64,000 nucleotides of DNA, from assembly GCA_030632885.1 (NCBI GenBank), contig DAOVTW010000014.1, forward strand, positions 3,382 to 67,381, given 5' to 3'. Positions within the stretch are counted from its first letter, which is position 1. Each line of letters opens with the position of its first letter. A model generated the notes under the pieces. It did not search any database and was not told the origin of the DNA. It was given only the letters and a program-made list of their open reading frames with translations. Position numbers and translations under genes: made by a program. This stretch comes from JAIOSM01 sp023143455 (GTDB lineage: Bacteria; Desulfobacterota; Desulfobacteria; Desulfobacterales; Desulfobacteraceae). Shown in pieces: positions 63,664 to 64,000 of the stretch.

Positions 63664-63867
63664 TTATTCCTTTTCCTGAAGAATTTCTTCGATTATGGAG
63701 ATCAACTCATCCGGGTTTACCGGTTTTTCGATAAATTCCGAGACCGGCCAATTCGCTCCCATTATGTGTTGGAATTTTTCAGGACCTTGTTTGGCAATTT
63801 CCTGGGGGAAGGATGTCAACATGATTATGGGTATCCCATGGTATATCTTGGAATTCTTGAGGCTCGC
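63664..63867 (-). pseudogene. C-terminal remnant of a receiver-domain gene
   Basis: The last 68 codons of a receiver: 'LKNSKIYHGIPIIMLTSF' (Thr switch residue), 'VSEFIEKPVNPDELISIIEEIL' (Lys). It ends 6 bp before the broken kinase start on the same strand, so the two were a pair. The front (acidic pocket and phospho-Asp) is missing; upstream, the sequence becomes transposase-like. Confidence 0.7.
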
Positions 63868-64000
63868 TTAACCACAACATTTCCAAGAACAGTCTGCAAT
63901 GTTTTATTTCGGTATTCTTTAAATTCAGCGCAATTCCCATTTTCCGTTACTATCGTTCTTCCATGATAGCCGCCTTTATCGCAATTGAGTATTTCCTCAA
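63861..64000 (-). mobile_element. Transposase fragment, ISKra4-like, running off the window
   Basis: A minus-strand frame at 63998-63828 reads 'EEILNCDKGGYHGRTI', 'FKEYRNKTLQTVLGNVVVKRA'. The pattern of G-G-Y-H-G-R ... T-x-x-G-x-V-V-V-K-R-A resembles the N-terminal part of ISKra4-type transposases, where 'R-A-Y-Y-x-C' normally follows. The receiver relic begins directly after 'KRA'. Right part beyond the window. Identification by pattern only. Confidence 0.5.

Noticed and set aside
1..64000. CRISPR arrays, rRNA or tRNA genes
   Set aside because: No regularly spaced direct repeats and no rRNA or tRNA-like sequence was seen on reading the window.

Overview
The window comes from a low-GC anaerobic bacterium. 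Oxygen-independent ribonucleotide reductase (NrdD/NrdG), many sigma-54 two-component systems, a proton-translocating transhydrogenase and Excise/PBP-like regulators fit a Desulfobacteraceae-type sulfate reducer (Desulfobacterota). That assignment is inference from gene content and style; there is no rRNA or dsr marker here.

Left edge (1-5.9 kb): a leftward defence-type operon of an Eco57I-like adenine methyltransferase, a Bro-N protein and the start of a PLD-type helicase. It is followed by about 0.8 kb of AT-rich, repeat-bearing noncoding DNA. From 5.9 to 16.9 kb there is mostly housekeeping: Nudix hydrolase, DEAD-box helicase, nrdD-nrdG (with a good pair of NrdR boxes in the promoter), alr, an Excise/PBP regulator, aroK, a PlsB-like acyltransferase, a YigZ-type protein and an aminotransferase. 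From 16.9 to 31.2 kb lie a chemoreceptor, a membrane protein plus von Willebrand A protein pair, an EEP-family phosphohydrolase, a PurF-like protein without the catalytic cysteine, an EamA transporter, a YbgC thioesterase, a CheR/PAS/histidine kinase/receiver fusion and a transglutaminase. Several gene relics are scattered among them: IS3, LysE and a hydrolase 5' end.

The right half (30.6-61.8 kb) is the most distinctive part. It is dense in sensor kinases and NtrC-type activators, and I find seven good matches to the sigma-54 -24/-12 promoter (TGGCAY-N5-TTGC), each in an intergenic region and correctly oriented. They precede a ZraP-like periplasmic protein, a Cys-rich protein plus gdhA, a small helical protein plus pntAA-pntAB-pntB, a kinase/receiver/SLC13 transporter operon, a receiver-CBS protein, a membrane-anchored Cys4 protein, and a broken usp gene plus the trehalose genes. 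The 17-nt promoter before gdhA and the one before the usp/trehalose genes are identical over TGGCACATCAATTGCTA. Together they suggest one sigma-54 network linking envelope stress, ammonium assimilation/NADPH supply, anion transport and trehalose synthesis.

The right end and several internal spots show decay: a truncated tag gene, a clean breakpoint that fuses a TauE/SafE gene with a receiver-CBS gene, a usp gene without its N-terminus, a kinase broken by several frameshifts, and a receiver gene cut by what looks like an ISKra4-type transposase fragment. No tRNA, rRNA or CRISPR array was seen.
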